This document shows, piece by piece, positions 17,254-25,389 of a DNA stretch of 64,000 nt (position 1 is its first letter; every line of letters starts with the position of its first letter). This stretch comes from an uncultured Opitutia bacterium (GTDB lineage Bacteria; Verrucomicrobiota; Verrucomicrobiia; Opitutales; Opitutaceae), in contig CAIOAO010000074.1 of NCBI GenBank assembly GCA_903855985.1, positions 62,001-126,000 on the forward strand. The letters run 5' to 3'. Under the pieces are notes generated by a model. That model was not told the origin of the DNA and did no database searches. It was given only the letters and a program-made list of their open reading frames with translations. The position numbers and the translations under genes are program-made.

Positions 17254-17372
17254 GAGGGGTGGTCTTCGCCGGGCTAGCGGCCTGATCGGGGAAAAAAGTG
17301 CGGGGCAGCGATCACTCCCAAAAGCTACACGAAGCACCGGTGAATGTCTTGCGGAAACCGCCTGCACTCCGG

Positions 17373-17420
17373 TAATTCACTTTTTCTTACTTCCCCTAGT
17401 AATTACCTATGTGAATTATA
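17373..17420 (-). promoter_or_regulatory. Candidate promoter with overlapping dyad upstream of metF
   Basis: On the - strand an exact TATAAT -10 element occupies 17420-17415; no convincing -35 is seen 17 bp upstream. It overlaps one arm of a perfect inverted repeat, TAATTCAC (17373-17380) and GTGAATTA (17411-17418), with a central GTAATTAC palindrome (17399-17406) in between. The predicted start of transcription would lie inside the dyad, so a regulator bound here could block or gate the methyl-folate operon. This is inferred from pattern only. Confidence 0.45.
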
Positions 17421-17515
17421 AACACGCTACATAGCGAAGGCCCGTTCCTCCCGGCGCGCCGGCTCTAGCGCCAAAGCGCACAAATTTTATCCCATTAAGT
17501 ACATTGGTTGAGCTC

Positions 17516-17626
17516 TCAGCCGTCAGCTTTCAGCGCTCGGCTTGGTCAAAACCGCCGCCATGGCCGTGAAAACACGGCTTCCCCCGGCCTCGCCGCACGA
17601 GTTCGTGGCTGAAAGCTGACCGCTGA
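17516..17626. repeat. Imperfect palindrome of CAGC/TCAGC words
   Basis: TCAGCCGTCAGCTTTCAGC (17516-17534) faces GCTGAAAGCTGACCGCTGA (17608-17626), with 18 of 19 positions pairing. Each arm consists of three near-repeats of a GTCAGC word. It sits just downstream of the GH2 gene stop on its - strand side. Confidence 0.65.
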
Positions 17627-17645
17627 TCGCTGGCAGCTTGAAAAC

Positions 17646-19490
17646 CTACTTCTCAATCGCCGCCGTCCGCTGCTGCGCGGCGCGCACGCGCTTCAGGTCG
17701 TATTTCTTTTTCCGGTCGAAGAAGAAAATGCCGTTCTGCTCCTGGTAGACGTCGGTGAGCTGCGTGTAGCAGTAGCCAAACATCCGGGGGTGATCGAGCA
17801 GCACGCGGCAGAGTTTCTCGAAGCGGGTGTAGAACTCCTCCAGTGACTTCGGCCGGTCCCCGTAACCCCACGAGGCGTCGCCGGGCTTCGCCTTCGGGTT
17901 CCACCAGATGCCGCCGAACTCGCTCACAAAATACGGCTGACCCTGCCACGGGACCGAGCTGTGCACCGGTGACTCGTTGCCCCACGGCTTGTCCTGCATC
18001 AGCGCCGCGTGGCGCGCCGCGAACGTCTTGGGGTTCTGGTCGTAGTCGTGGGAGTCGTAGATGTCGCTTTCCGACAGGCGGTGACAGTACCCCGACACGT
18101 CGAGCACGGGCCGCGTGGCGTCGTACATCTTCGCCGCCTGGAACATGCCGCGCATGATGTCGTCGTGGATCGTGTTGCGCTCGTCGCGCCGGCTCTCGCT
18201 CTCGTTCAGCGGGCACCAGCCGACAATCGACGGGTGGTTGAAATCGCGCTCCAGCGCCTCGAGCCACTGGGTGAGGTACGTCGCCGGGTACTCGTTGCCG
18301 ATGTGGTTGCCGCCGCGGACGTACCCGCCCTTGCCGTCGGCCGTCCACGTGCGCACCGGGGCCCGGCCGGCGAGACCCCAGTCGCTGAACTCACCCCACA
18401 CCAGGTAGCCGAGGCGGTCCGCGTGATAGAGAAAGCGCTCCTCAAACACCTTCTGGTGCAGCCGCGCGCCGTTGAAGCCCGCCGCGAGTGAAAGTTTGAT
18501 GTCATTCACCAGCGCGGCGTCGCTCGGCGCCGTCAGGATGCCGTCCGGGTAATAACCCTGGTCGAGCACCAGCCGCTGGAACACCGGCCGGCCGTTCAGC
18601 TTCACGGCAAAACCATCAATGCTCACGCTGCGCAGGCCGGCATAACTCTTCACCTCATCCACGATCTCGCCGGTGACGGTGTCCACCAACTCCAGCTCCA
18701 GGTCGTAGAGATGCGGGTCCTCCGGGCTCCAGAGGTGCTGCCGGGCGTCGGGAATCACCAGTTCCAGCCGCGGATAAAACCCCGCGCCGCAGATGCACTC
18801 CGTCTCGCTGATAAACCCGCGCTGATCCCGCAGCCGCGCCCGGTAGCTCAGCCCCGCCTGCGCCCCCGCCACGGGTTGCTCGATCAGGAAACGGCCGTGG
18901 GCGAGATCCGGTACGATTTTTGGCCGCTGCAGATGGGCGCGTTGCGCCACCGGCTCAAGCCACACGGTCTGCCAGATGCCGGTCGTGCGCGTGTAGTGGC
19001 AGCCGGAGTTGGCGAACACCCACGACTGCTTGCCGGAGGGGGCGGACTCGCGGGGGTTGTCCCGCGCGCGGATGACGAGCGCGACTTTTTTCCCGGGAGT
19101 CGCCACGGCCGTCAGGTCGCAGCTGAACGGCGTCATACCACCGCGGTGCCGCCCCACCTCCGTGCCGTTGGCCCAGACGAAGGTGTCGTAGTCGCTCGCC
19201 TGGAAATGCAGCAGGATCCGCCTCCCCTTCCACGCCCGCGGGATCGTCACCTCGCGGCGGTACCAGACGGCGTTGAGATAGTCGGTGTTTTCGACCCCTG
19301 AGAGCTTCGACTCCGGGCAGAACGGCACGATGATCGCGTCCTTCAGCGGCCGCGCCAGCAGCCCGCGGTCGAGCCCGCTGTCGCCCTGGTCGATCTCGAA
19401 CTGCCACCGGCCGTTGAGACAGAGCCAGTCGCGCCGCACGAGTTGCGGACGCGGATATTCGGGACGGGGAATGGCGGGGAGCTTGGCCAT
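17646..19490 (-). CDS. Glycoside hydrolase family 2 protein (beta-glucuronidase/beta-galactosidase-like)
   Basis: A 614-residue GH2 enzyme with the order sugar-binding jelly roll (1 to about 190), immunoglobulin-like domain (about 190-290) and TIM barrel (about 300-614). The acid/base glutamate is in WCPLNES (about E430) and the nucleophile in FVSEFGG (about E524), both intact. There is no signal peptide, so it acts in the cytoplasm on imported oligosaccharides or glycosides. Length and motifs suit beta-glucuronidase-like or beta-galactosidase-like GH2 members; the exact sugar cannot be assigned. It is a single gene flanked on both sides by palindromic spacers, and lies upstream (in - strand sense) of the metF operon. 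Confidence 0.9.
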   Translation of the reverse strand: MAKLPAIPRPEYPRPQLVRRDWLCLNGRWQFEIDQGDSGLDRGLLARPLKDAIIVPFCPESKLSGVENTDYLNAVWYRREVTIPRAWKGRRILLHFQASDYDTFVWANGTEVGRHRGGMTPFSCDLTAVATPGKKVALVIRARDNPRESAPSGKQSWVFANSGCHYTRTTGIWQTVWLEPVAQRAHLQRPKIVPDLAHGRFLIEQPVAGAQAGLSYRARLRDQRGFISETECICGAGFYPRLELVIPDARQHLWSPEDPHLYDLELELVDTVTGEIVDEVKSYAGLRSVSIDGFAVKLNGRPVFQRLVLDQGYYPDGILTAPSDAALVNDIKLSLAAGFNGARLHQKVFEERFLYHADRLGYLVWGEFSDWGLAGRAPVRTWTADGKGGYVRGGNHIGNEYPATYLTQWLEALERDFNHPSIVGWCPLNESESRRDERNTIHDDIMRGMFQAAKMYDATRPVLDVSGYCHRLSESDIYDSHDYDQNPKTFAARHAALMQDKPWGNESPVHSSVPWQGQPYFVSEFGGIWWNPKAKPGDASWGYGDRPKSLEEFYTRFEKLCRVLLDHPRMFGYCYTQLTDVYQEQNGIFFFDRKKKYDLKRVRAAQQRTAAIEK

Positions 19491-19510
19491 GGCGGGGGAA
19501 GACGGGATCA

Positions 19511-19682
19511 GTCACCACGAAAAACACGAAAGGCACGAAAGTCGAGCCACCGGATTTTTACCCACGGAACACACGGAAGGTTAAGACCATTCCCGCCAGC
19601 CCCTGATCCAGGCCCGGATTATTCCGTGGATTCCGTGGGCAACCCGGATCGTGCGTCCGGCTTTCGTGTATTTCGTGGTGAC
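19511..19682. repeat. Nested palindrome of CACGAAA and CACGGAA words
   Basis: The outer arms begin GTCACCACGAAAAACACG (19511-19532 in full) and mirror CTTTCGTGTATTTCGTGG (19661-19682 in full); 21 of 22 positions pair. The inner arms are CCCACGGAACACACGGAA (19561-19578) and TTCCGTGGATTCCGTGGG (19622-19639), with 16 of 18 pairing. Each arm is a short tandem of a CACGRAA-type word, and the outer and inner words differ. It fills the spacer between the divergent GH2 and glyS genes. Confidence 0.8.
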
Positions 19683-19747
19683 AAATCCGGGCGGGCTTCG
19701 TGGTTGAAATTGACCACCGCCACCCTCCCCGCCATGTCTGGCAGGCT

Positions 19748-21277
19748 ATGTCCGACACACCCGCTCCCGCCGCCGTCACCATGGATGCCATCGTCGCGCT
19801 CGCGAAGCGCCGCGGCTTCATCTTCCAGTCCTCCGAGATCTACGGCGGGTTCAACGGCTTCTTCGACTACGGTCCGCTCGGCGCCGAGCTGAAGAAGAAC
19901 ATCCGTGACTGCTGGTGGGACGACATGGTCCGCCGCCGCGACGATGTCGTCGGCCTCGAGTCCTCCATTATCATGCACCCGAAGGTCTGGGAGGCGTCCG
20001 GCCACGTCGCCGGCTTCACCGACCCGCTCGTGGACTGCAAAGTTTCGAAACAGCGCTATCGCGCCGACCAGTTGTTCTTCGCCGCCGTCATCGTGGACGG
20101 CAAAACCGCCGGCTACGTCTCCGCCCTCGAGAGCGAAAAAACCGCCGCCGAGCTCCAGGCCGCCGCCGAGCTCTTCAAGCGCAAGAAGGCCCTCCAGGGC
20201 ACGCTCTCGCCCGTCGTCGCCAAGGACATGACCGAGGCCCAGCCGGACGAGATCGCGCTCATTCCCTCCCCCGCCACCGGCGAGCCCGGCAGCCTGACGC
20301 CGCCGCGCTCGTTCAACATGATGTTCCAGACGAACGTCGGCGCGATGACCGATGCGTCGTCCGTCGCCTACCTGCGGCCCGAGACCGCGCAGGGCATGTT
20401 CGTGGACTTCAAGAACGTCGTGGACACCGGCCGCGTGAAGCTGCCCTTCGGCATCGCCCAGATTGGCAAGTCGTTCCGCAACGAGATCACGCCGCGCAAC
20501 TTTATCTTCCGCTCGCGCGAGTTTGAGCAGATGGAGATGGAATATTTCATCCACGAGGACGCCGACTGGGCCAAGTGCCACGAGGAGTGGATCACGTGGT
20601 GCGAAAACTGGCTGAAGAGCATCGGCCTCCCCGCCAGCCACCTCTCGCGCTACACCCACCCGAAGGAGAAGCTCGCGTTCTACTCGCGCGGCACGGTGGA
20701 CATCATGTTCTCCTATCCGTTCGGCGTGCAGGAGCTGTGGGGCATCGCTGCCCGCGGCAACTACGACCTGACCCAGCACGCCAACGCCAGCGGCAAGCCG
20801 CAGGAGATCTTCGACGAGGCCACGAAGAAGAAATTCGTCCCGCACGTCATCGAGCCCGCCGTGGGCGTCGACCGCATCCTGCTCGCCGTCCTCTGCGCCG
20901 GTTACGCCGAGGAGGAGGTCAAGGATGAGAAGGGTGCCGTCGAAAAGCGCACCGTCCTCCGCTTCTCCCCGCGCATCGCGCCGGTGAAGGTCGCCATCCT
21001 CCCGCTGCTCAAGAACAAGCCCGAGCTCGTCGCGATCGCGCAAAAACTCCACGCCAAGCTGAGGCGGAAGTATGCCGTGTTCTACGACGAGGCCGGCGCC
21101 ATCGGCCGCCGCTACCGCCGCCAGGACGAGATCGGCACGCCCTGGTGCGTGACCATCGACTTCGACACGATCGAGAAGCCCGGCGAGACCTTCACGCTCC
21201 GCGAGCGCGACACGATGAGCCAGCGCCGGATCACCGAGGCGGAGCTCTTCGCCCTGCTTGAGGAACACGTTTACTGA
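19748..21277 (+). CDS. glyS: Glycine--tRNA ligase (class II, single-chain dimeric type)
   Basis: A 509-residue class II aminoacyl-tRNA synthetase of the eukaryote/archaeon-like alpha2 type, not the alpha2beta2 GlyQS type. The N-terminus has the GlyRS signature [14 protein letters not shown] and FDYGPLG. Motif 2 is the FRNEITPR region, and the C-terminal anticodon-binding domain (about 410-509) carries [10 protein letters not shown] and [14 protein letters not shown]. It charges tRNA-Gly. ATG 19748 starts it; a GTG 48 bases upstream would add an unrelated leader. DUF4202 follows 11 bp later. Confidence 0.97.
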   Translation: MSDTPAPAAVTMDAIVALAKRRGFIFQSSEIYGGFNGFFDYGPLGAELKKNIRDCWWDDMVRRRDDVVGLESSIIMHPKVWEASGHVAGFTDPLVDCKVSKQRYRADQLFFAAVIVDGKTAGYVSALESEKTAAELQAAAELFKRKKALQGTLSPVVAKDMTEAQPDEIALIPSPATGEPGSLTPPRSFNMMFQTNVGAMTDASSVAYLRPETAQGMFVDFKNVVDTGRVKLPFGIAQIGKSFRNEITPRNFIFRSREFEQMEMEYFIHEDADWAKCHEEWITWCENWLKSIGLPASHLSRYTHPKEKLAFYSRGTVDIMFSYPFGVQELWGIAARGNYDLTQHANASGKPQEIFDEATKKKFVPHVIEPAVGVDRILLAVLCAGYAEEEVKDEKGAVEKRTVLRFSPRIAPVKVAILPLLKNKPELVAIAQKLHAKLRRKYAVFYDEAGAIGRRYRRQDEIGTPWCVTIDFDTIEKPGETFTLRERDTMSQRRITEAELFALLEEHVY

Positions 21278-21288
21278 GCTCCCGCGCC

Positions 21289-21873
21289 ATGCCGGCCTAC
21301 GCGCGCGCCCGTGACCTGATTGATGCCGCCCACGCGGCCGATCCGGCCCGCGCGGCCGACGGCCGGCCCGCCGAGCTGGTGTACGCCGAGCGGGTGGAGG
21401 CCTGGGTCGTGCGCCTCATCCCCGCCGCCCCGCCCCTCCTCCGCCTGGCCGCGCGCTGCCAGCACCTCGAGCGCTGGTCCGTGCCGCGCGCGAGTTTTCC
21501 CGAGGGCAAGGTGGCTTACCTCAACTGGCGCAAATCACTTTATGCCAAACAGGCCGCCCGCGCGAAGGAGCTGCTGCTGGCCGCTGGGGTGTCCGCCGCC
21601 GAGGCGGACGAGGCTGCGACCTGGGTCTCCAAGACCGGCCTGAAAACCAACCCCGGCACGCAGGCGCTTGAGGACGCCGCCGTGCTGGTGTTCCTGGAAA
21701 ACGAGATCGGCGCCTTCGCCGCGCAGCACGCGGAATATCCCCGCGAAAAATTCGTCGATATCCTCAAAAAAACCTGGCGCAAACTCAGCCCCGCCGCCCA
21801 AGCCATGGCCCGCAGCCTGGAGCTACCACCGGGGATCGCCGCCCTGGTCCACGACGCGACTGCACAGCCCTGA
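21289..21873 (+). CDS. DUF4202 domain protein
   Basis: A 194-residue soluble alpha-helical protein matching DUF4202: LVYAERVEAWVVRL, LAARCQHLERW and YLNWRKSLYAKQA are in the expected order. The conserved His and Glu in QHLERW suggest an HD-like or metal-binding helical fold, but activity is unknown. It begins 11 bp after glyS and is probably co-transcribed with it. The stop is followed by palindromic repeats. Confidence 0.85.
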   Translation: MPAYARARDLIDAAHAADPARAADGRPAELVYAERVEAWVVRLIPAAPPLLRLAARCQHLERWSVPRASFPEGKVAYLNWRKSLYAKQAARAKELLLAAGVSAAEADEAATWVSKTGLKTNPGTQALEDAAVLVFLENEIGAFAAQHAEYPREKFVDILKKTWRKLSPAAQAMARSLELPPGIAALVHDATAQP

Positions 21874-21886
21874 TTTGCCCGCGGCC

Positions 21887-21922
21887 GTTCGACAGGCTCA
21901 GGCCGCTCTGAGCGTAGCCGAA
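21887..21922. repeat. TTCGACAGGCTCA-type small palindrome
   Basis: GTTCGACAGGCTCA (21887-21900) faces TGAGCGTAGCCGAA (21909-21922) with one gap. This word pair is a widespread dispersed palindrome in bacterial genomes. It may act as a transcript end after the DUF4202 gene, though no T-run follows. Confidence 0.55.
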
Positions 21923-21965
21923 TGGGCGAATTGTGCGAATCAGGGCGAATCCCGATCCCAATCCT

Positions 21966-22055
21966 TTTTACCACGGATTACACGGATACCACGGATGAAT
22001 CAGGCAACAGACATGGCGGGGTTGATCCGGGTCCTCCGTGTAATCCGTGGTAAAA
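21966..22055. repeat. Perfect 21-bp inverted repeat of CACGGAT words
   Basis: The arms at 21966-21986 (TTTTACCACGGATTACACGG...) and 22035-22055 (...CGTGTAATCCGTGGTAAAA) are perfectly complementary over 21 bases. The left arm continues with two more CACGGAT words. Same design as 19511-19682, with a different word. Confidence 0.85.
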
Positions 22056-22131
22056 GAAATGGCCTTAACTCCCTGATCCAGGTCATAAATTTCATGAACT
22101 TCCGCACCTTTCCGTGGTCGTCTAATCCATC

Positions 22132-22785
22132 ATGAAGCCGCTCCGCTTTCTCCCCCTCGCCCTGCTGCTCGTCCTTGCCGGCTGCTCCAGCGCCTACTAC
22201 GGCGCGATGGAGAAATTCGGCGTCGCCAAGCGGGAAATCCTCGTGGACCGCGTGGACGCCTCCCGGAAGGCCGAGACCGCCGCCAAGGAGCAGTTCGCCA
22301 GCGCCCTCGAGCATTTCCTCGCCGTGACCAAGGTGGACGGCGGCGACCTCCTGAAGAAATACAACGACCTGAACCGCGAGCTGAAGCGCAGCGAGGACCG
22401 CGCCAAGGAAGTCCATGACCGCATCGCCGCCGTCGAGGACGTCGCCGAGGTCCTCTTTCGCGAGTGGAAACAGGAGCTGGGGCAATACTCCAGCGCCACG
22501 CTGCGCAACGAAAGCCAGCGCGAGCTCGACGCCACCCGCCGCCGCTACGACACGCTCGTCCGCCTGATGCACCGGGCCGCCGACCGGATGGACCCGGTGC
22601 TCGATACCTTCCGCGACCAGGTGCTCTTCCTGAAACACAACCTGAACGCCCGCGCCCTCGCCTCGCTCGACACGACCAACCGCACCCTCGATGCCGACGT
22701 TTCCCAGCTGATCCGTGACATGGAAGCCTCGATCCACGAAGCCGAAAGCTTCATCAAGAACCTCTCCGCCACGCCGGCGCAGTAA
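22132..22785 (+). CDS. DUF2959 lipoprotein
   Basis: A 217-residue protein with a lipoprotein signal peptide ending in the lipobox LAGC (Cys about 18), so it is anchored in a membrane facing the periplasm. The rest is almost wholly alpha-helical and rich in Lys, Glu and Arg, with coiled-coil character. It matches DUF2959 (KREILVDRVDASR near the start, RAADRMDPVLDTFRDQVLFLKHNLNA later). The role is unknown. It is a single gene preceded by the palindromic spacer. Confidence 0.85.
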   Translation: MKPLRFLPLALLLVLAGCSSAYYGAMEKFGVAKREILVDRVDASRKAETAAKEQFASALEHFLAVTKVDGGDLLKKYNDLNRELKRSEDRAKEVHDRIAAVEDVAEVLFREWKQELGQYSSATLRNESQRELDATRRRYDTLVRLMHRAADRMDPVLDTFRDQVLFLKHNLNARALASLDTTNRTLDADVSQLIRDMEASIHEAESFIKNLSATPAQ

Positions 22786-22998
22786 GTTTTGTCCAGGCGC
22801 GGCCGTCCAACCGGATTTAGCCCGCCCGCCGGGGCGGATGGACAATAATTGCGGAGGCGGTGGCGCTAATACCGTCGGCGCCGCGGCGCATGGGACTTTC
22901 TTTGCCCCGGGTGATGGGGCAGGGTCGCCGGATATATCGGCCGTGATCGTGCCCGCATTTTTTCCGCGAGGTGCCACCAGGACCGGTGTTTTTTATTT

Positions 22999-24420
22999 AT
23001 GCCACATCCGGTCATCATTCAGGGCGGCATGGGCGCCGCGGTCTCCAACTGGGAGCTGGCGCGCGCCGTATCCCGGCAGGGCGCGCTCGGCGTCGTCTCG
23101 GGTACCGCCCTGACGAGCGTGCTGGTGCGGCGGCTGCAGGCGGGGGATCCCTCGGGGGAGGTCCGCCGCGCGCTCGCGGCGTTTCCGCTCCCGGCCGCGG
23201 CCGGGCGGATCCTGACCGCCTATTTTATTCCCGGGGGCAAGGCGGCGAACATCCCGTTCGCCACCCACCTGATGCCGTCGCTGCAACCCGGGCTGGCCCT
23301 GACCGAACTGACGGTGGCGGCCAATTTCGTCGAGGTCTTCCTCGCCAAGTCCGGGCACACCGGCGTCGTCGGTCTCAACCTGCTCGAGAAAATCCAGCTC
23401 CCCACCCTGCCTTCGCTCTACGGCGCGATGCTCGCGGACGTGGACTACGTGCTGATGGGTGCCGGCATCCCGCGCGCCATCCCCGGCTTCCTCGACCAGC
23501 TGGCGGCGGGCGAACCCGCGGAGCAGAAAATTGACGTCGAGGGGGCCTTGCCCGGTGAGGTATTCACGCTCCGCTTTGACCCGGCGGCGTTCTGGGGCGG
23601 TCCGCCGCCGCGGCTGCGCCGGCCGAATTTTTTCGCCATCGTGTCCTCGGCCACGCTCGCCCTCACCCTCGCCCGCAAGTCCAGCGGCCGGGTGGATGGC
23701 TTCATCGTCGAGGGCGAACGGGCCGGCGGCCACAACGCACCGCCGCGCGGCCCGTTGCAGCTGGATGCGCGCGGTGAACCCGTCTACGGCCCGCGTGACA
23801 CGCCCGATCTCGCCAAGATCCGCGAGCTGGGACTCCCCTTCTGGCTCGCCGGCAGCCAGGCCCGGCCGGACAAGCTGGCGGAGGCGCTGCGCCTCGGCGC
23901 CGCGGGCATCCAGGTCGGCACGGCGTTCGCGTTTTGCGATGAGTCCGGCATCGCGCCCGGACTCAAGCGGCGGATGATTCAGGCCAGCCGCGACGGCACG
24001 GCCCAGGTCTTCACCGACCCCGCCGCGTCGCCCACCGGCTTTCCCTTCAAGGTCGCGGAAATCTCCGGCACGCTGTCGGAGGCCGCCACTTACACGGCCC
24101 GGGAAAAAGTCTGCGATCTCGGCTACCTGCGGCAGGCCTATCGCAAACCCGACGGCAGCGTCGGCTTCCGCTGCGCCGGCGAGCCGGTCGAATCCTACCT
24201 GCGCAAGGGCGGAGTCCTCGCCGACACGGTCGGCCGGAAATGCCTGTGCAACGGCCTCATGGCGACCGTGGGCCTGGGCCAGTTGCGGGCGCACGGCGTG
24301 GAGCCGGCGATCGTGACCGCGGGCAACGAGGTGGCCGATCTCGCCCGGCTGGTCCCCGCCGGGGAGAATCATTACCGGGCGGAGGACGTCCTCCGTTATC
24401 TGCGCGGCTCGGCGGCGTGA
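22999..24420 (+). CDS. Nitronate monooxygenase/2-nitropropane dioxygenase family flavoprotein
   Basis: A 473-residue FMN-binding TIM-barrel protein. IIQGGMG at the start and VEGERAGGHNAPP (about 237, the phosphate-binding and catalytic-His region) are family hallmarks, as is the later GAAGIQVGTAFAFC. It is longer than fungal or Pseudomonas nitronate monooxygenases (about 330-380) because of a C-terminal extension with several cysteines (KCLCNGLMAT). That makes it closer to the PfaD-like/NMO-like group of unknown substrate. No partner genes are adjacent, so the physiological reaction is open. Confidence 0.85.
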   Translation: MPHPVIIQGGMGAAVSNWELARAVSRQGALGVVSGTALTSVLVRRLQAGDPSGEVRRALAAFPLPAAAGRILTAYFIPGGKAANIPFATHLMPSLQPGLALTELTVAANFVEVFLAKSGHTGVVGLNLLEKIQLPTLPSLYGAMLADVDYVLMGAGIPRAIPGFLDQLAAGEPAEQKIDVEGALPGEVFTLRFDPAAFWGGPPPRLRRPNFFAIVSSATLALTLARKSSGRVDGFIVEGERAGGHNAPPRGPLQLDARGEPVYGPRDTPDLAKIRELGLPFWLAGSQARPDKLAEALRLGAAGIQVGTAFAFCDESGIAPGLKRRMIQASRDGTAQVFTDPAASPTGFPFKVAEISGTLSEAATYTAREKVCDLGYLRQAYRKPDGSVGFRCAGEPVESYLRKGGVLADTVGRKCLCNGLMATVGLGQLRAHGVEPAIVTAGNEVADLARLVPAGENHYRAEDVLRYLRGSAA

Positions 24421-24487
24421 CGCGCCGGCCGGAGGGTTAACCACGAAAGACCCGAAGCACACGAAATCCGATCCATCCGGATTATTT

Positions 24488-24580
24488 GCCCGCGAATTAC
24501 GCGAATTTACGCGAATATCCGAACCCCCATCCGTTTGGTTTAATCCGAACTATTCGCGCTAATTCGCGTAATTCGCGGGC
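24488..24580. repeat. Imperfect 30-bp palindrome of CGCGAATTA words
   Basis: The left arm (24488-24517, starting GCCCGCGAATTACGCG) and right arm (24551-24580, ending CGCGTAATTCGCGGGC) pair at 28 of 30 positions. Each arm has three tandem GCGAATT words. An additional ACCACGAAAG word string lies at 24440-24468. It separates the NMO-family gene and the O-methyltransferase gene, which converge here. Confidence 0.85.
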
Positions 24581-24596
24581 GAGGATCGGGCTTCGC

Positions 24597-25265
24597 TTAA
24601 TTCACCACCGCCAGCGTGAACCCGTCATAGCCCTTGGCGCCGACGGTCTGGAGTGTGGTGGCGCTCACGCGTTTCTCGGTTGCCAGCATCGCATTGAGCT
24701 GGCGCACGCCCTGTACGCTCGGATCAGAGGTATTCGCGTCCGTCACTGCGCCCTTGCGGATGACGTTGTCCACGATGATCACCGTCCCGCGGCGCGAAAG
24801 CTGCAGCGCCCATGTGAAATATTCCGGGATCCGGACCTTGTCCGCATCGATGAAGATCAGGTCAAACGGCCCACGGCCTTCCGTGACCAGCTGCGGCAGC
24901 GTGTCGAGGGCCCGGCCTTCGCGCACCTCGATCATCCTGGCGAGGCCGGCGTGCTCAAAATTCGCCCGCGCGACCCGGACGTGCTTTGGGTCCACTTCCA
25001 AGGTGACCACCTTGCCGCCCGCCGGCAGCATCCCCCGCGCCAGCCAGATGGTGCTGTAGCCGCCTAGCGTGCCCACCTCAAGAATGGTGCGCGCGCCATG
25101 GATGCGCGCCAGCAGGTGCAGGAATTTTCCCTGGGCCGGCGACACATTGATCGCCGGCAAACCCGCATCCGCACTGGCTTTCAACGCCGCCTCCAGCACC
25201 GGATCCGCGGGCACGAGTGCATCCGTGATATACTGATCCACCGCGATCCATTGTTCGGGATTCAT
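24597..25265 (-). CDS. Class I SAM-dependent O-methyltransferase (CCoAOMT-like)
   Basis: A 222-residue methyltransferase of the O-methyltransferase family 3 type. The SAM motif I is ILEVGTLGGYST (61-72), the acidic residue after strand beta2 is in VTLEVD, and DLIFIDADK (about 133-141) supplies the metal-binding Asp typical of catechol and caffeoyl-CoA enzymes. It methylates a vicinal-diol or catechol-like substrate, or acts as a generic methyltransferase; the substrate is unknown. ATG 25265 is chosen because GAGGAA lies nine bases upstream and the 16-residue extension is not conserved. It is chemically the opposite of the demethylation locus, but no operon links them. Confidence 0.88.
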   Translation of the reverse strand: MNPEQWIAVDQYITDALVPADPVLEAALKASADAGLPAINVSPAQGKFLHLLARIHGARTILEVGTLGGYSTIWLARGMLPAGGKVVTLEVDPKHVRVARANFEHAGLARMIEVREGRALDTLPQLVTEGRGPFDLIFIDADKVRIPEYFTWALQLSRRGTVIIVDNVIRKGAVTDANTSDPSVQGVRQLNAMLATEKRVSATTLQTVGAKGYDGFTLAVVN

Positions 25266-25337
25266 GGGTTCAGGTTCCTCGTGTTCCCTTCTGACGGCAA
25301 ACCCACAATCCACATTTAACCGCGCATGAGTGCAGAT

Positions 25338-25368
25338 GGACGCGAAGGGTTGGTTTTCCTTCGCGTCC
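25338..25368. repeat. Perfect 11-bp hairpin after pyruvate carboxylase
   Basis: GGACGCGAAGG (25338-25348) pairs perfectly with CCTTCGCGTCC (25358-25368) around a nine-base loop, and another CTTCGCG word follows. It lies 22 bp downstream of the pyc stop. No T-run follows on the - strand, so it is either a factor-dependent transcript end or another word palindrome. Confidence 0.6.
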
Positions 25369-25389
25369 CTTCGCGATTAATAAATCGGC

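Larger units (their letters stand above)
17254..17645. other. 392-bp non-coding spacer with promoter, operator-like dyad and word palindrome
   Basis: No gene is supported here. From metF outward it holds the leader, an AT-rich promoter and dyad zone (17371-17420), a small palindrome CGCTACATAGCG (17424-17435), a GC-rich stretch, and a large word palindrome (17516-17626) next to the end of the GH2 gene. No SAM, cobalamin or THF riboswitch motif was recognised in the metF leader. Confidence 0.7.

Noticed and set aside
14875-17277. An 800-residue + strand frame opposite metF and the pterin methyltransferase gene
   Set aside because: Antisense shadow with low-complexity Arg/Val/Glu composition; both opposite genes are clearly real.
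19491-25388. CRISPR array in the repeat-rich spacers
   Set aside because: Repeats are palindromes of short words with no regular direct-repeat/spacer spacing, and no cas genes are present.
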